Positions 1-12,155 of a DNA stretch of 64,000 bases are shown here, in pieces. The DNA comes from Oligoflexus tunisiensis (GTDB taxonomy: Bacteria > Bdellovibrionota_B > Oligoflexia > Oligoflexales > Oligoflexaceae). Location of the stretch: NCBI RefSeq assembly GCF_001748245.1, contig NZ_BDFO01000001.1, positions 1-64,000 on the forward strand, in the 5' to 3' direction. The translations under genes were made by a program, and so were the position numbers. A model generated the notes under the pieces. The model made no database searches. It had not been told where the DNA came from and saw only the letters and a list, made by a program, of their open reading frames with translations. Each line of letters starts with the position of its first letter. The first letter of the stretch is position 1.

Positions 1-1482
1 ATGCAAACTCTCTTTCCATCTCATGGTCATGACGCGAAGAAACCTTCCGCAGGTTTCGAAGGCGAGAGCAGCGACAACTGGCAACGTATCAAAGAGGCAC
101 TCAGGCAGATGCTGCCCGAGGTGGATTTTCAGCAGTGGATCGAGCCTCTGAAGTCCCGCGTTGTCTCGGATTCCGAGATCGTACTGACGTTTCCGGATAT
201 GAGCTCCTATCAAAAGGTTCTCAATTCGTACATGGACCAGCTCGATTACTGCAAAGCCACGCTGGGCCTGCCCGTCCTTCTCCGGTTTGAAATTGAAGGC
301 GCCACGCCCAACGATGGGGATCCGCTCGACCTCGATTATACCGCGTTGAACGATGTGCCCCGGGCGCCGGATGGTTATCCCGAACCGGATACCCAGTACC
401 CCAGCGATACCCGCGAAGGCTCGAACATCGTCGCGCGCGCTCTGACTCTGCAGTCCCAGCTGAACGCCGAGTACACCTTTCAAACCTTTGTGAATGGCCC
501 CAGCAACCAGTTTGCTCATGCCTCCTGCCTGGCTGTGGCGGATGCGCCGGGACAAACCTATAATCCTCTGTTTCTCTATGGTGGCACAGGCCTGGGCAAG
601 ACCCACCTTCTGCACGCCGTTGGCAACAAGGTCCTGAAGACCAAAAGAAACGCCGTGATCACCTACATCACGAGCGAACGCTTTATGAATGAACTGATCT
701 ACTGCCTGCGCTTCAATAAAATGTGGGATTTTCGCCGGAAATACCGCAACTGCGATGTGCTTTTGGTCGACGATATTCAGTTCATTTCCGGCAAGGAGCG
801 CACCCAGGAGGAGTTTTTTCACACCTTCAATGCACTCTATGAAGCGAAAAAACAGATCGTTGTGACCTCCGATATTTTCCCACAGGACATTCCGGATATC
901 GAGGATCGTCTGCGGAACCGCTTCCAATGGGGTCTGATCGCCGACATCCAGCCCCCCGATATCGAACATCGCGTGGCGATTCTCATGAACAAGGCAGAAA
1001 AGCAGGGCATGATCCTGCAATCGGCGGTGGCCGAATACATCGCCACGCACGCCAAGGGCAATATCCGCGTTCTGGAAGGCGCCCTGCGCCGGGTGATCGC
1101 GTTTGCCGCTCTGCAGGGCCGCGCCATCAATGTGCAGCTGGCCTCGGAAATCCTGCAGGATGTCCTGGTCGATAAGAATAGCGACAGCAACCTCTCGATT
1201 GAATCAATCCAAAAGGTTGTGGCGGAGCACTTCAAGATCAAGGTCTCGGACCTGAAGTCCAAAAAGCGCCAGCGCGCCCTGTCCTTTCCCAGGCAGATTG
1301 CGATGTTTCTGTCGCGGGTGCGCACGCAATCATCCTTTCCCGAAATCGGGACCTTTTTTGGCGGCAAGGATCATACGACGGTCATGCACGCAGTCAAAAA
1401 AATCGAAAAGGATCGCAAAAAGGACTTGGAACTCAAAGCGCAGCTCGAAGCGATTGAACGTAAACTGGATGTGATTTCCTGA
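1..1482 (+). CDS. dnaA: Chromosomal replication initiator protein DnaA
   Basis: DnaA is the AAA+ ATPase that binds DnaA boxes and melts oriC. The 493-residue product has an N-terminal helicase-loading domain (about residues 25-95), an acidic variable linker (about 100-145), an AAA+ domain with Walker A GGTGLGKT at 194-201 and Walker B LLVDDIQ at about 254-260, and a C-terminal DNA-binding domain with the signature GGKDHTT at 454-460. The roughly 22-residue extension before domain I makes it slightly longer than E. coli DnaA. The ATG is base 1 of the window, so no upstream promoter or RBS can be seen; the sequence was probably rotated to begin here. The origin follows directly after the stop. 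Identification is secure; the exact start is less so. Confidence 0.98.
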   Translation: MQTLFPSHGHDAKKPSAGFEGESSDNWQRIKEALRQMLPEVDFQQWIEPLKSRVVSDSEIVLTFPDMSSYQKVLNSYMDQLDYCKATLGLPVLLRFEIEGATPNDGDPLDLDYTALNDVPRAPDGYPEPDTQYPSDTREGSNIVARALTLQSQLNAEYTFQTFVNGPSNQFAHASCLAVADAPGQTYNPLFLYGGTGLGKTHLLHAVGNKVLKTKRNAVITYITSERFMNELIYCLRFNKMWDFRRKYRNCDVLLVDDIQFISGKERTQEEFFHTFNALYEAKKQIVVTSDIFPQDIPDIEDRLRNRFQWGLIADIQPPDIEHRVAILMNKAEKQGMILQSAVAEYIATHAKGNIRVLEGALRRVIAFAALQGRAINVQLASEILQDVLVDKNSDSNLSIESIQKVVAEHFKIKVSDLKSKKRQRALSFPRQIAMFLSRVRTQSSFPEIGTFFGGKDHTTVMHAVKKIEKDRKKDLELKAQLEAIERKLDVIS

Positions 1483-1501
1483 TCTGGAGTCAATATGCGC
1501 T

Positions 1502-1614
1502 TGTGGACAACCTTGTGGATAAGTCTGTGGACAACCTGGGGATAAAGTGTGGATAACTTCAGGCTCAAACTTATCCACATTTTAATCCACAGGTTTTCCA
1601 CAGGGTTGTCCACA
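1502..1614. repeat. DnaA-box array
   Basis: Boxes read as TGTGGATAA on the plus strand lie at 1514-1522 and 1548-1556 (perfect), with one-mismatch versions at 1502-1510, 1526-1534 and 1537-1545. Boxes in the opposite orientation are at 1571-1579 (perfect TTATCCACA), with one-mismatch versions at 1583-1591, 1594-1602 and 1606-1614. The first five boxes point one way and the last four the other, so the array is split into two opposed halves about 1557-1570. The first five start 11 or 12 bases apart, so they sit on one helix face. Confidence 0.92.
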
Positions 1615-1658
1615 AGCCAGGACGGTGTTTAAATAAATAAAAACAGGAGGATGGCGAG

Positions 1659-1700
1659 TTTTCCACAGCGCGACCCCCTCCACTACTACTACTATTACTA
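1659..1700 (+). other. Basal unwinding element with DnaA-trio
   Basis: A box TTTTCCACA (1659-1667) is followed by a GC-rich block (1668-1681) and then six trinucleotides CTA, CTA, CTA, CTA, TTA, CTA at 1683-1700. On the complementary strand read 3' to 5' this is GAT repeated with one AAT, which is the DnaA-trio motif described for bacterial origins. An A/T-rich tract follows at once. In studied origins DnaA filaments extend from the box onto the trio strand and open the duplex; the same role is inferred here. Confidence 0.85.
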
Positions 1701-1756
1701 GAGAAATTAAAAACTTAATTTAAAAACAGAAGAAGGCAGTCGGAGGAAAAAAGACG

Positions 1757-2875
1757 ATGCGGGTGAAGATCGAAAAGGGACAACTCAGCACAGCGACATC
1801 CAGGTCGCAGGGAGCGGTATCCGAAAGAAACCTCGCTCAACTGGGATTTCTTGCACGGGAAGGTCAGCTCCATATTGCAGCCGCAGATCGCGTGATTGCC
1901 ATCTACAATCGTCTCGACTGTGAGGTCCTGGCAGAAGGCTCGGTTTTTGTCCCAGCGAAGCTCTTCTCCGATGTTGTGCGGGAATTGCCCGAAGGGACCG
2001 TCGAAATCATCTCTGAGGAAAACCAGGTCATCGTGATCGCTGGTGAGAAAAAGGAGTTCACCATGAAACTGCCGCGCGTCGAGGATCGCGCCTGGCAGGA
2101 ACCTCCTGTTCTCGAGGCTTCGAGTGAAGCGCTGCTGCCAACCGAAAAACTGGCTTACGTCATCGATCAGGTGCAGTTCTGCGTTGTTCCTGACTCACCG
2201 AGGAATTATGGCTCTGTGGGTTTTCTGCATAGGCCGAAGGATAATATCCTGCGCCTTGTCGGAACGGACGGCTACCGTTTGTCCTATGCCGAAGTGGATC
2301 TCGAACTGCCCGAGCCTTTCCTGAAAAACGGCGTCTGTCTCTCCAAACGTGCTTTGCAGGAGCTGCATCGGATGTGCTCCGAGGGTTTCACGGAGATTGC
2401 CCTCGCCGTTTCACAGGATCAGACCACCATGGAAGCCCGTGTGCCCGGCTATCAGCTCTTTGTCCGACTGTCTGCTGTGCGTTATCCCAACTATTACGGG
2501 GTCCTGCCGCGCAACAGTCTGAGCACTGTCAAGGTACAGCGCCCGTATCTGCAAAACGTTGCCAAACGTGTACTGCTGGCCTCGGACAAGACACGAGCTT
2601 TGCAGTTGTGCTTTTCAGATTACTCGCTTACCCTAAGATCGAGGACGCTGGGAAGCTCAGAAGGACAGGAAAGTATCGCATTGGCGGATTACTCTGACGG
2701 TGAGCGCGAGCTGGCTATCAACGGCAAGTTCCTAACAGATGTTTTCTCGACTATGTCGAGTGACGAGGTGACGATTAATTTCGGCTCGGATGAAGATCCC
2801 ATAGTCCTGGTACCCTATTCCGAACCCACCAGTTGCCATTCGATGCACGTCTTGGTTCCCATAAAAGAAAGCTAA
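1757..2875 (+). CDS. dnaN: DNA polymerase III beta sliding clamp
   Basis: DnaN forms the ring-shaped dimer that tethers DNA polymerase III to the template. The 372-residue length is typical, with three clamp folds; recognisable stretches are LVGTDGYRLSYAEVDL near the middle and the C-terminal LVPYSEP...HVLVPI. The ATG at 1757 has GGAGG at 1742-1746. It follows oriC, and gyrB begins 3 bases after its stop, so the two are cotranscribed. The usual recF between dnaN and gyrB is absent. Confidence 0.97.
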   Translation: MRVKIEKGQLSTATSRSQGAVSERNLAQLGFLAREGQLHIAAADRVIAIYNRLDCEVLAEGSVFVPAKLFSDVVRELPEGTVEIISEENQVIVIAGEKKEFTMKLPRVEDRAWQEPPVLEASSEALLPTEKLAYVIDQVQFCVVPDSPRNYGSVGFLHRPKDNILRLVGTDGYRLSYAEVDLELPEPFLKNGVCLSKRALQELHRMCSEGFTEIALAVSQDQTTMEARVPGYQLFVRLSAVRYPNYYGVLPRNSLSTVKVQRPYLQNVAKRVLLASDKTRALQLCFSDYSLTLRSRTLGSSEGQESIALADYSDGERELAINGKFLTDVFSTMSSDEVTINFGSDEDPIVLVPYSEPTSCHSMHVLVPIKES

Positions 2876-5440
<2,565 letters not shown>

Positions 5441-5458
5441 CATATTTTTAGGTGATGC

Positions 5459-7900
5459 ATGGATCATAAGAACATACAGGCTGTCCACATTGAGGAAGAA
5501 CTGAAATCCTCATTCCTGGACTATTCGATGAGCGTCATCGTTTCCCGGGCCCTGCCGGATATCCGGGACGGTTTGAAACCCGTTCACCGTCGTATCCTTT
5601 ATGCGATGTACCAGCTGAAAAACTTTCAGAATCGTCCTTATCTGAAATCAGCGCGTATCGTCGGGGACGTGATCGGTCGCTTTCACCCGCATGGTGACTC
5701 CGCGGTCTACGACGCCCTGGTGCGTATGGCCCAGGACTTTTCCATGCGCTATCCCCTGGTCGATGGCCAGGGTAACTTCGGCTCGGTGGACGGCGACTCC
5801 GCAGCCGCCATGCGTTACACCGAAGTTCGCCTGCAAAAATTGACCGAACTCCTTCTGCAGGACATTGAAAAGGAAACGGTCGACTTTGGTCCGAACTACG
5901 ATAACAAGGAAGAGGAACCCCTTGTTCTGCCTGCCAAATTCCCGAGCCTTCTGGTCAACGGGGCCAGCGGGATTGCGGTGGGCATGGCAACCAATATTCC
6001 GCCGCATAACCTGACGGAAATCCTCAGTGCTCTGGAAGCCCTGATCGATAACCCTGATATTTCGATCATGGAGCTGATGGAACATGTCAGCGGTCCGGAT
6101 TTCCCGACGGCCGGTTTGATTTATGGTCGGGCCGGCATTCAGCAGGCCTACCTTACCGGTCGCGGCGCCATCAGCATGCGCGCCCGCGCTCATGTCGAGG
6201 ACATGGCCAGCAGTGGCAAGCAGAGGATTATCGTCACCGAACTTCCCTATCAGGTGAACAAGGCCAAGCTCATCGAGAAAATCGCCGAGCTGGTCAATGA
6301 AAAGAAAATCGAAGGCATTACCGACCTGCGCGATGAATCCGCGCAGGAGGAAATCCGCATCGTCATCGAGCTGCGCAAGGGCGAGATGGGCGAAATCATC
6401 TTGAACAACCTCTTCAAGCTCACCCCGCTGCAGTCGAGTTTCGGCGTGAACATGGTGGCCCTGGTCAACGGTACGCCACGGATCGTCAACCTCAAGGATG
6501 TGCTGGAGCAGTTCTTCCTGCATCGCAAGGAAGTCATCATCCGTCGCACAGCCTTCGAGCTGCGCAAGGCGGAGGAACGTGCTCATATTTTGGTCGGTTT
6601 GAAGATCGCCGTCGAAGCGCTCGATGAGGTCGTCCAGCTGATCCGCAACGCGCCGGATACGGACTCGGCCCATGAGGGTCTGGTTCAACGCTTCAATCTG
6701 TCTGATATTCAGGCCAAGGCCATCCTCGACATGCGCCTCGCGCGCTTGACCGGTTTGGAACGCGATAAGATCGTAGCCGAATATGAAGACATCATGGCTG
6801 TCATTGCCGACCTCAAGAATATCCTCGCCACCCCGGCTCGCGTGATCGCGATCATCAAAGCCGAGATGACCGAGATGCGGGAACAGTTTGGCGATCAGCG
6901 CAAAACGGAAATCGTCGCCAGCGACGCCGATGAATTTACGATGGAAAGCCTCGTGGCCGACGAGGAAGTGGCCGTGACCATCACCGTCGCCGGTTATGTG
7001 AAACGCACGCCTCTGGCTGAAATCCGCGCGCAAAAACGCGGTGGAAAAGGCCGCTCCGGCATGAAAACCAAGACGGACGATGTGGTGCGGGATCTCTTTA
7101 TCAGCTCCAACCACCAGTCCATCATGTGTTTCACGGATGAAGGCCGGGTCTACGAGCTGAAAGTTTACCGTCTGCCTGAAGTTCCTTTGGCGGGCCGGGG
7201 CAATCACTTTGCCAACCTGATCAAGCTGAATCCCACCGAAAAAGTGGTATCAGTTCTGCCGGTTAAGGAATTCAAAGAAGGCCAGTACATCATCTCAGTT
7301 ACGGCCAAAGGATATATCAAAAAAACCGACCTCATGGCTTACGCCAACCTCCGCACCACTGGTATCATTGGTCTGGGTCTGGACGAAGGCGATCGTCTGG
7401 TCGATTGCAAGATCACCTCGGGTGAGGACCATATCCTCATCGCCACCAAGCTCGGCAAGGCCATCCGCTTTGACGAGAAGGAAGCGCGCCCCATGGGACG
7501 CTCGGCACGTGGTGTGACCGGTATCAAATTCTCGGAAGATAACGATGAAGTGATCGGTCTCGAAGTGGTCAACAATAAGGATGCGATTCTGTCCGTCTGC
7601 GAAAATGGCTACGGCAAGCGCACCCCGATCGAGGAATATCGAATTCAAACCCGGGCCGGCAAAGGCATCTACACCATCAAGGTGACCGAACGCAACGGCC
7701 CCGTGGTGGGTATCATGCAGGTGGCTGATGATGATCATCTGATGGTGATGACATCCGCCGGCAAGGTCATGCGCTTTACGGTGGCCGAGGTCGGCCTGAT
7801 CGGTCGTCTGACGCAGGGTGTGCGTCTGATGAATGTCGAGGCCGGTGAGAAGGTCACCAGTCTGGCGAAAATACAGATGATCGAAGGTGAGGAAATCTAG
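5459..7900 (+). CDS. gyrA: DNA gyrase subunit A
   Basis: GyrA is the DNA breakage-reunion and wrapping subunit of gyrase. The catalytic tyrosine is Y120 in AAMRYTEV. The quinolone region [10 protein letters not shown] carries Ser81 and Asp85, equivalent to E. coli Ser83 and Asp87, so it reads as quinolone-sensitive at these sites. The C-terminal beta-pinwheel starts after a GyrA box QKRGGKG at 525-531, which marks true gyrase rather than topoisomerase IV. The length of 813 residues is normal, without an acidic tail. AGGTG just before the ATG serves as RBS. Its TAG stop overlaps the GTG start of gatC by one base. Confidence 0.97.
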   Translation: MDHKNIQAVHIEEELKSSFLDYSMSVIVSRALPDIRDGLKPVHRRILYAMYQLKNFQNRPYLKSARIVGDVIGRFHPHGDSAVYDALVRMAQDFSMRYPLVDGQGNFGSVDGDSAAAMRYTEVRLQKLTELLLQDIEKETVDFGPNYDNKEEEPLVLPAKFPSLLVNGASGIAVGMATNIPPHNLTEILSALEALIDNPDISIMELMEHVSGPDFPTAGLIYGRAGIQQAYLTGRGAISMRARAHVEDMASSGKQRIIVTELPYQVNKAKLIEKIAELVNEKKIEGITDLRDESAQEEIRIVIELRKGEMGEIILNNLFKLTPLQSSFGVNMVALVNGTPRIVNLKDVLEQFFLHRKEVIIRRTAFELRKAEERAHILVGLKIAVEALDEVVQLIRNAPDTDSAHEGLVQRFNLSDIQAKAILDMRLARLTGLERDKIVAEYEDIMAVIADLKNILATPARVIAIIKAEMTEMREQFGDQRKTEIVASDADEFTMESLVADEEVAVTITVAGYVKRTPLAEIRAQKRGGKGRSGMKTKTDDVVRDLFISSNHQSIMCFTDEGRVYELKVYRLPEVPLAGRGNHFANLIKLNPTEKVVSVLPVKEFKEGQYIISVTAKGYIKKTDLMAYANLRTTGIIGLGLDEGDRLVDCKITSGEDHILIATKLGKAIRFDEKEARPMGRSARGVTGIKFSEDNDEVIGLEVVNNKDAILSVCENGYGKRTPIEEYRIQTRAGKGIYTIKVTERNGPVVGIMQVADDDHLMVMTSAGKVMRFTVAEVGLIGRLTQGVRLMNVEAGEKVTSLAKIQMIEGEEI

Positions 7901-8193
7901 TGTCGCGCATCGATCGGCAAACGGTGGAAAAGGTGGCCTCGCTGGCTTATCTCAAGCTCAGCGAGGAGGAAATCGTCTACTACCAAAAGCAGCTCGATCG
8001 CGTTCTGGATTATATGCAACAGCTCGACAGCGTCACGGATAGTCTGCCTGCTGATTGGCGGGCGGACCTTGCCCTGCCTGTCACTCCGGAAAGACCGGAT
8101 GTTGCCCAGCCTTCGAACGCCGTGGAAAAAGTTTTAAGGGCCGCTCCCAAAGTCGTGGGGACGGCCTTTCAAGTTCCTAGAATAATTGAGTAA
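7900..8193 (+). CDS. gatC: Asp-tRNA(Asn)/Glu-tRNA(Gln) amidotransferase subunit C
   Basis: GatC is the small clamp subunit of the GatCAB amidotransferase, which converts Glu-tRNA(Gln) and/or Asp-tRNA(Asn) to the amidated forms. At 97 residues it has the usual size and family features: the N-terminal VEKVASLAYLKLSEEE helix, the LDRVLDYMQQLDSV segment and a C-terminal VPRIIE. It starts with GTG at 7900, overlapping the gyrA stop by one base, which implies translational coupling. gatA follows after 21 bases. Confidence 0.95.
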   Translation: MSRIDRQTVEKVASLAYLKLSEEEIVYYQKQLDRVLDYMQQLDSVTDSLPADWRADLALPVTPERPDVAQPSNAVEKVLRAAPKVVGTAFQVPRIIE

Positions 8194-8214
8194 TTTGATG
8201 GAAGAGGCCGCCCT

Positions 8215-9702
8215 ATGCGCCCACTGGACCCCTTAGCTCTGTCCGCCTCAGTATTGGCCCAGGAGGTCAATGCCGGCAGCCTGAAGGCCCAGGATGTGGC
8301 TGCCGCCTATGCCCGGCGCGTGGAAAATCTGCATCGCGAGCTCAATACCCATATCGAATGGGACAAGGACGCGGTCCTCAATGAAGTCGACAAGCAGCTC
8401 GCCTATATTGAAGCCGCCCGCTATGCCCAAAAAAATCTGCCGCTGGCCGGTGTGCCGATTGCGATCAAGGATAACATCATGGTCGACTCGCAGAGGGTGA
8501 GCTGCGGCTCACAGCTTCTGCGCAATCATCGTGCGGCCTATGATGCCACGGTGGTGCAAAAATTAAAGGCGGCCGGAGCTCTGATCTTCGGTCGCACGAA
8601 TATGGATGAATTCGCGATGGGTTCATCCTGTGAAAACAGCAGCTACGGACCGACGGTGAACCCCTGGAATCGGCGTCATGTCGCAGGCGGATCCTCGGGA
8701 GGATCGGCCGCTGCCGTGGCCGCGCGTCTGGCTCCCCTGGCCCTTGGTTCCGATACAGGGGGCTCGGTGCGCCAGCCGGCAAGCTTTTGCGGTGTTGTGG
8801 GTTTGAAGCCAACCTATGGCCGCGTGAGCCGCTATGGGCTGGTGGCCTATGGTTCCTCGCTGGATCAAATCGGAACCTTTGCGACCTCGGTCGAGGACAC
8901 GGCGCTGCTCTATGAAGTCATCGCTGGCCATGATCCCTCTGATTCCACCTCGGCCCGGCTTCCCGCGCCTCAGGGGACGCTCGGCTCAGCCTGGACTTTG
9001 AAGGGAAAACGTCTGGCCATGATCAAGGAATTCATGGCCGAAGGTTTGGATGAGGACGTGCGCACGCACTTTGAACAGGCCATGCAGGTTTATCGGGAAG
9101 CGGGCGCCACGGTGGAAACGGTGTCCCTCCCCCATCTCGCGCACAGCATTCCCGTTTATTATATTATCGCCACGGCCGAGGCTTCCTCGAACCTGGCGCG
9201 ATTTGATGGCATTCGCTATGGAGTCCGCACCCAAAAACCGGGCGTGAGTCTGCGGGAACTTTATGTCCAGTCGCGCTCCGAGGGTTTTGGTCGGGAAGTG
9301 AAACAGCGCATCATGCTGGGCACCTATGTGCTGTCATCCGGTTATTATGATGCCTACTATGCCAAGGCCAATCGGATTCGCGAGATGATTCGCCGGGAGA
9401 TTCAGGGCGTTTTTGAGCAGGGCTTTGATCTGATCGCCGCGCCCACCGCCCCGACCACCGCCTTTGAATTGGGACAAAAAACACAGGATTCGCTGGCCAT
9501 GTACCTCAGCGACATTTATACGCTCGCAGCCAATCTCGCCGGAATTCCGGCACTTTCCCAACCGATCGGCCTCTGCCGCAAGGGACTGCCCATCGGTATG
9601 CAATTGATGGCTCCGGCCTTTGGTGAAGAGACTTTGCTTAGGAGCGCCCAGGTCTATGAGCAGCAAATCAACGGAACCGAAAAGTTCCGACCACGGATTT
9701 AA
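8215..9702 (+). CDS. gatA: Asp/Glu-tRNA amidotransferase subunit A
   Basis: GatA is the amidase that frees ammonia from glutamine for tRNA-dependent transamidation. The Ser-cisSer-Lys triad is visible: Lys85 in AIKDNI, cis-Ser160 in GGSSGGSAAAVAA and nucleophile Ser184 in GSDTGGSVRQ. The length of 495 residues matches the family. It follows gatC and overlaps the start of gatB by 47 bases. The presence of gatCAB implies that the organism uses the indirect route for Gln-tRNA, Asn-tRNA or both. Confidence 0.97.
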   Translation: MRPLDPLALSASVLAQEVNAGSLKAQDVAAAYARRVENLHRELNTHIEWDKDAVLNEVDKQLAYIEAARYAQKNLPLAGVPIAIKDNIMVDSQRVSCGSQLLRNHRAAYDATVVQKLKAAGALIFGRTNMDEFAMGSSCENSSYGPTVNPWNRRHVAGGSSGGSAAAVAARLAPLALGSDTGGSVRQPASFCGVVGLKPTYGRVSRYGLVAYGSSLDQIGTFATSVEDTALLYEVIAGHDPSDSTSARLPAPQGTLGSAWTLKGKRLAMIKEFMAEGLDEDVRTHFEQAMQVYREAGATVETVSLPHLAHSIPVYYIIATAEASSNLARFDGIRYGVRTQKPGVSLRELYVQSRSEGFGREVKQRIMLGTYVLSSGYYDAYYAKANRIREMIRREIQGVFEQGFDLIAAPTAPTTAFELGQKTQDSLAMYLSDIYTLAANLAGIPALSQPIGLCRKGLPIGMQLMAPAFGEETLLRSAQVYEQQINGTEKFRPRI

Positions 9703-11143
9703 CAGCATCCTCGCGCGTTTTGAGCCGGTCATTGGCCTTGAGGTCCACTGTCAGCTGAAAACCGAGAGCAAACTTTTCTGCGGCTGCAAAACCACCTTCG
9801 GGGCATTGGCCAATCAAAATACCTGTCCCCTCTGTCTGGGGCTGCCCGGTGTCCTGCCTGTGCTCAATCACGAGGCCGTGGAATATGCCATTCGCATGGC
9901 CCTGGCCGTGGGTGCGACCATTCGCGAGCGCAGCGTTTTCGCCCGCAAACAGTATTTTTATCCGGATCTTCCCAAGGGCTATCAGCTGACCCAGTATGAT
10001 CTTCCCTACTGTGAAAATGGTTCGCTGCAACTCGACAGCGGCCGTCGCATTCACATCCAGCGCATTCACATGGAAGAGGACGCCGGCAAAAACATTCACG
10101 GCGACAACGCCTCGTATGTGGACCTGAATCGCGCCGGCATTCCGCTGCTCGAAATCGTCTCGGCACCGGAATTGAGCGGTCCGGCCGAGGCTGCGGAGTA
10201 TCTGAAAAAACTCCGGGCCATCGCCCGCTATCTTGATATCAGTGACGGCAACCTCGAGGAAGGCTCGTTCCGCTGTGATGCCAACGTTTCCCTGCGCCCG
10301 GTCGGTTCCCAAACCCTTGGGACGCGCACGGAAATTAAAAACCTGAACTCCTTTCGCAATGTGGAAAAGGCCATCACCTACGAAATCCTGCGGCAGGCGG
10401 ATATACTGGAAAGCGGTGGCCAGGTCCGACAGGTGACATTGCAGTTTGATGCTGCGATCGGTCGCACCATCGTGATGCGCAGCAAGGAGGATTCGCCCGA
10501 CTACCGCTATTTTCCGGATCCGGACCTTGGTGTTCTTCTCATCGATGCGGCTCGCGTTCAGAACGTGCGGGCCAATATCCGGGAACTTCCCGAAGAGAAG
10601 GTGCAGAGGTTCCAGGCAGCCTTCAGCATTCCCGAGGCGGATGCGCGGCAGCTGACCGAGGAAAAGGAACTGGCGGAGTTTTTTGAAGACGTCGTGCAGA
10701 GGGTGGACGGTGCGGTGGCACCGAAGATCGTGGCCAACTGGATGCTCAGCGAGTATCTGCGGGAGTTCAATGCCCGCGAGTGGCGCTTTGATCAGCCCTT
10801 TGTTTCGAGCGAGCGCTTTGCGCGCCTTCTGAAACTTCTTGGTGAGGGCACCATTTCCGGCAGAATTGCCAAAACCGTTTTCGAGGAAATGGCCGCCACA
10901 GGTGCCGATCCCGACGGCATCATCGCCGCCAAGGGGCTGGTGCAGATCAATGACAGTGCGGCCATCAAAGCCGTGGTGGATCAGGTGATCGCCGCCCATC
11001 CTGAACAGGTCGCGCAGTATCTTTCCGGCAAACAGAAGGTCTATGGTTTTCTCGTGGGCCAGGTGATGAAGATCTCCGCCGGCCGCTTCAACCCCAATCT
11101 TCTCAATGAATGTCTGAAGGAAGCCCTTCATGGCAAATCCTGA
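9656..11143 (+). CDS. gatB: Asp/Glu-tRNA amidotransferase subunit B
   Basis: GatB binds the misacylated tRNA and activates its carboxylate with ATP. The sequence shows the family start FEPVIGLEVHCQLKT, CPLCLGLPGVLP, the DLNRAGIPLLEIV segment, DYRYFPDPDL and a C-terminal YqeY-like helical domain. I chose ATG 9656 (495 residues), which lies inside the end of gatA, because AGGAG at 9640-9644 is 11 bases upstream; an in-frame ATG at 9620 would add 12 residues unlike the family. The following gene starts inside its last 14 bases. Confidence 0.95.
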   Translation: MSSKSTEPKSSDHGFNSILARFEPVIGLEVHCQLKTESKLFCGCKTTFGALANQNTCPLCLGLPGVLPVLNHEAVEYAIRMALAVGATIRERSVFARKQYFYPDLPKGYQLTQYDLPYCENGSLQLDSGRRIHIQRIHMEEDAGKNIHGDNASYVDLNRAGIPLLEIVSAPELSGPAEAAEYLKKLRAIARYLDISDGNLEEGSFRCDANVSLRPVGSQTLGTRTEIKNLNSFRNVEKAITYEILRQADILESGGQVRQVTLQFDAAIGRTIVMRSKEDSPDYRYFPDPDLGVLLIDAARVQNVRANIRELPEEKVQRFQAAFSIPEADARQLTEEKELAEFFEDVVQRVDGAVAPKIVANWMLSEYLREFNAREWRFDQPFVSSERFARLLKLLGEGTISGRIAKTVFEEMAATGADPDGIIAAKGLVQINDSAAIKAVVDQVIAAHPEQVAQYLSGKQKVYGFLVGQVMKISAGRFNPNLLNECLKEALHGKS

Positions 11144-12155
11144 AAAGGAGTTGAAAGACCTGCTGCATGAGGAAACGCAGCAGGGGTATTTCACGGCCGC
11201 CTATGTCGAATCCGGATTTCTCGACCGGGCGGAAGCCCGCCTTCAATATTTCACGAGCAACGCAGGCACCGTCTTTGATCTGGCCAGCCTCACCAAAGCC
11301 CTGGTCACAGGTCCGCTCGTGCATCAGGCTCTCCAGGCGGCGCATGGCAAACTCAGAGCCCCGCTCGCGGAGTGGGCGCCTCAGGATATTCATCTGCCGC
11401 CCGCCTTCCTTCAGCTGACCACGGAGGAGGTTTTGGGCCATGTCTCGGGCCTGCCTGCCTGGTGGAATTTTTGGATGCATCATCTGGGGCATAAGGAGCC
11501 GTCGACCCGGGCCGAAGCGCTCGCGCGCATGGAGGAGGTCCTCGGCCGCATTCCGCTCGGCACCGAAAAAAAGGATCTCTATTCCGATGTCGGCTACATT
11601 CTGCTGGGCTATCTGCTCGAAAAAAAGGCGCAAAAAAGCCTGAAACCCTGGCTTGCGGAAACCCTATCCGAACCCTTGGGTTATGCGCCCGATTTGAAGT
11701 TAAAGACGGAAGCCTATATCCCCACCGGATACTGCAGAATCCGGGAACGTCAGCTCCGTGGCGAAGTCCATGACGAGAACTGCGCCGCCCTCGGCGGCAT
11801 TTCCGGACATGCCGGACTCTTTGGAACAGGGGAAGCGGTCAGTCAGTATCTGAAAACACTCGCCCGTGATGCCCTGGGTATTCAATATTTTGAAGCCAAT
11901 GAAAAAACCCGTCGTGAGACGACGCGAGAAGGTCTCCTCGGTCTGCGCCGCGGCAATGGCCTCAGCGCCGGCGTCTTTGCCAACGGCAACGGCATGGGCC
12001 ATCCTGGTTTCACCGGCACTGCCTTCTGGCTGGAATGGTCCAGCAAAAAATATGTGATCTTTCTCACCAATCGTGTGATCAGCGGCCGCGTGTCGCCGCG
12101 CATCACGGAGCTGCGCAGAAAGGTCTTTCACCTTCTGGATGCGAGCCTTGGCTGA
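11130..12155 (+). CDS. Beta-lactamase-type serine hydrolase
   Basis: This 341-residue protein belongs to the class C beta-lactamase/penicillin-binding-like serine hydrolases. The SxxK motif is Ser53-Leu-Thr-Lys56 in DLASLTKAL. A second motif YSDVGYILLGYLL fits the usual Tyr-x-Asn site with Asp in place of Asn, and GHPGFTGT corresponds to the HxG third motif. No signal peptide is evident, so it is probably cytoplasmic, and the substrate (ester, peptide or muropeptide) is unknown. It overlaps gatB by 14 bases and the next gene by 17, so the three form an operon. Confidence 0.8.
   Translation: MANPEKELKDLLHEETQQGYFTAAYVESGFLDRAEARLQYFTSNAGTVFDLASLTKALVTGPLVHQALQAAHGKLRAPLAEWAPQDIHLPPAFLQLTTEEVLGHVSGLPAWWNFWMHHLGHKEPSTRAEALARMEEVLGRIPLGTEKKDLYSDVGYILLGYLLEKKAQKSLKPWLAETLSEPLGYAPDLKLKTEAYIPTGYCRIRERQLRGEVHDENCAALGGISGHAGLFGTGEAVSQYLKTLARDALGIQYFEANEKTRRETTREGLLGLRRGNGLSAGVFANGNGMGHPGFTGTAFWLEWSSKKYVIFLTNRVISGRVSPRITELRRKVFHLLDASLG

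Larger units (their letters stand above)
1502..1735. other. oriC: Chromosomal replication origin (oriC)
   Basis: The 274-base gap between dnaA and dnaN contains a dense cluster of 9-mers equal or close to TTATCCACA in both orientations. These are followed by one last box, a GC-rich block, a run of CTA trinucleotides and an A/T-rich tract (about 1703-1735). This order (box array, box, GC cluster, DnaA-trio, AT-rich DNA) is the known architecture of a bacterial origin with its unwinding element. The position between dnaA and dnaN is also classical. Replication activity itself is inferred. Confidence 0.93.

Noticed and set aside
5648..7207. Open frame of 519 codons on the minus strand within gyrA.
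   Set aside because: Full overlap with a certain gene; no RBS and no recognisable domain.
9668..11194. Open frame of 508 codons on the minus strand within gatB.
   Set aside because: Full overlap with gatB; composition of a shadow frame.
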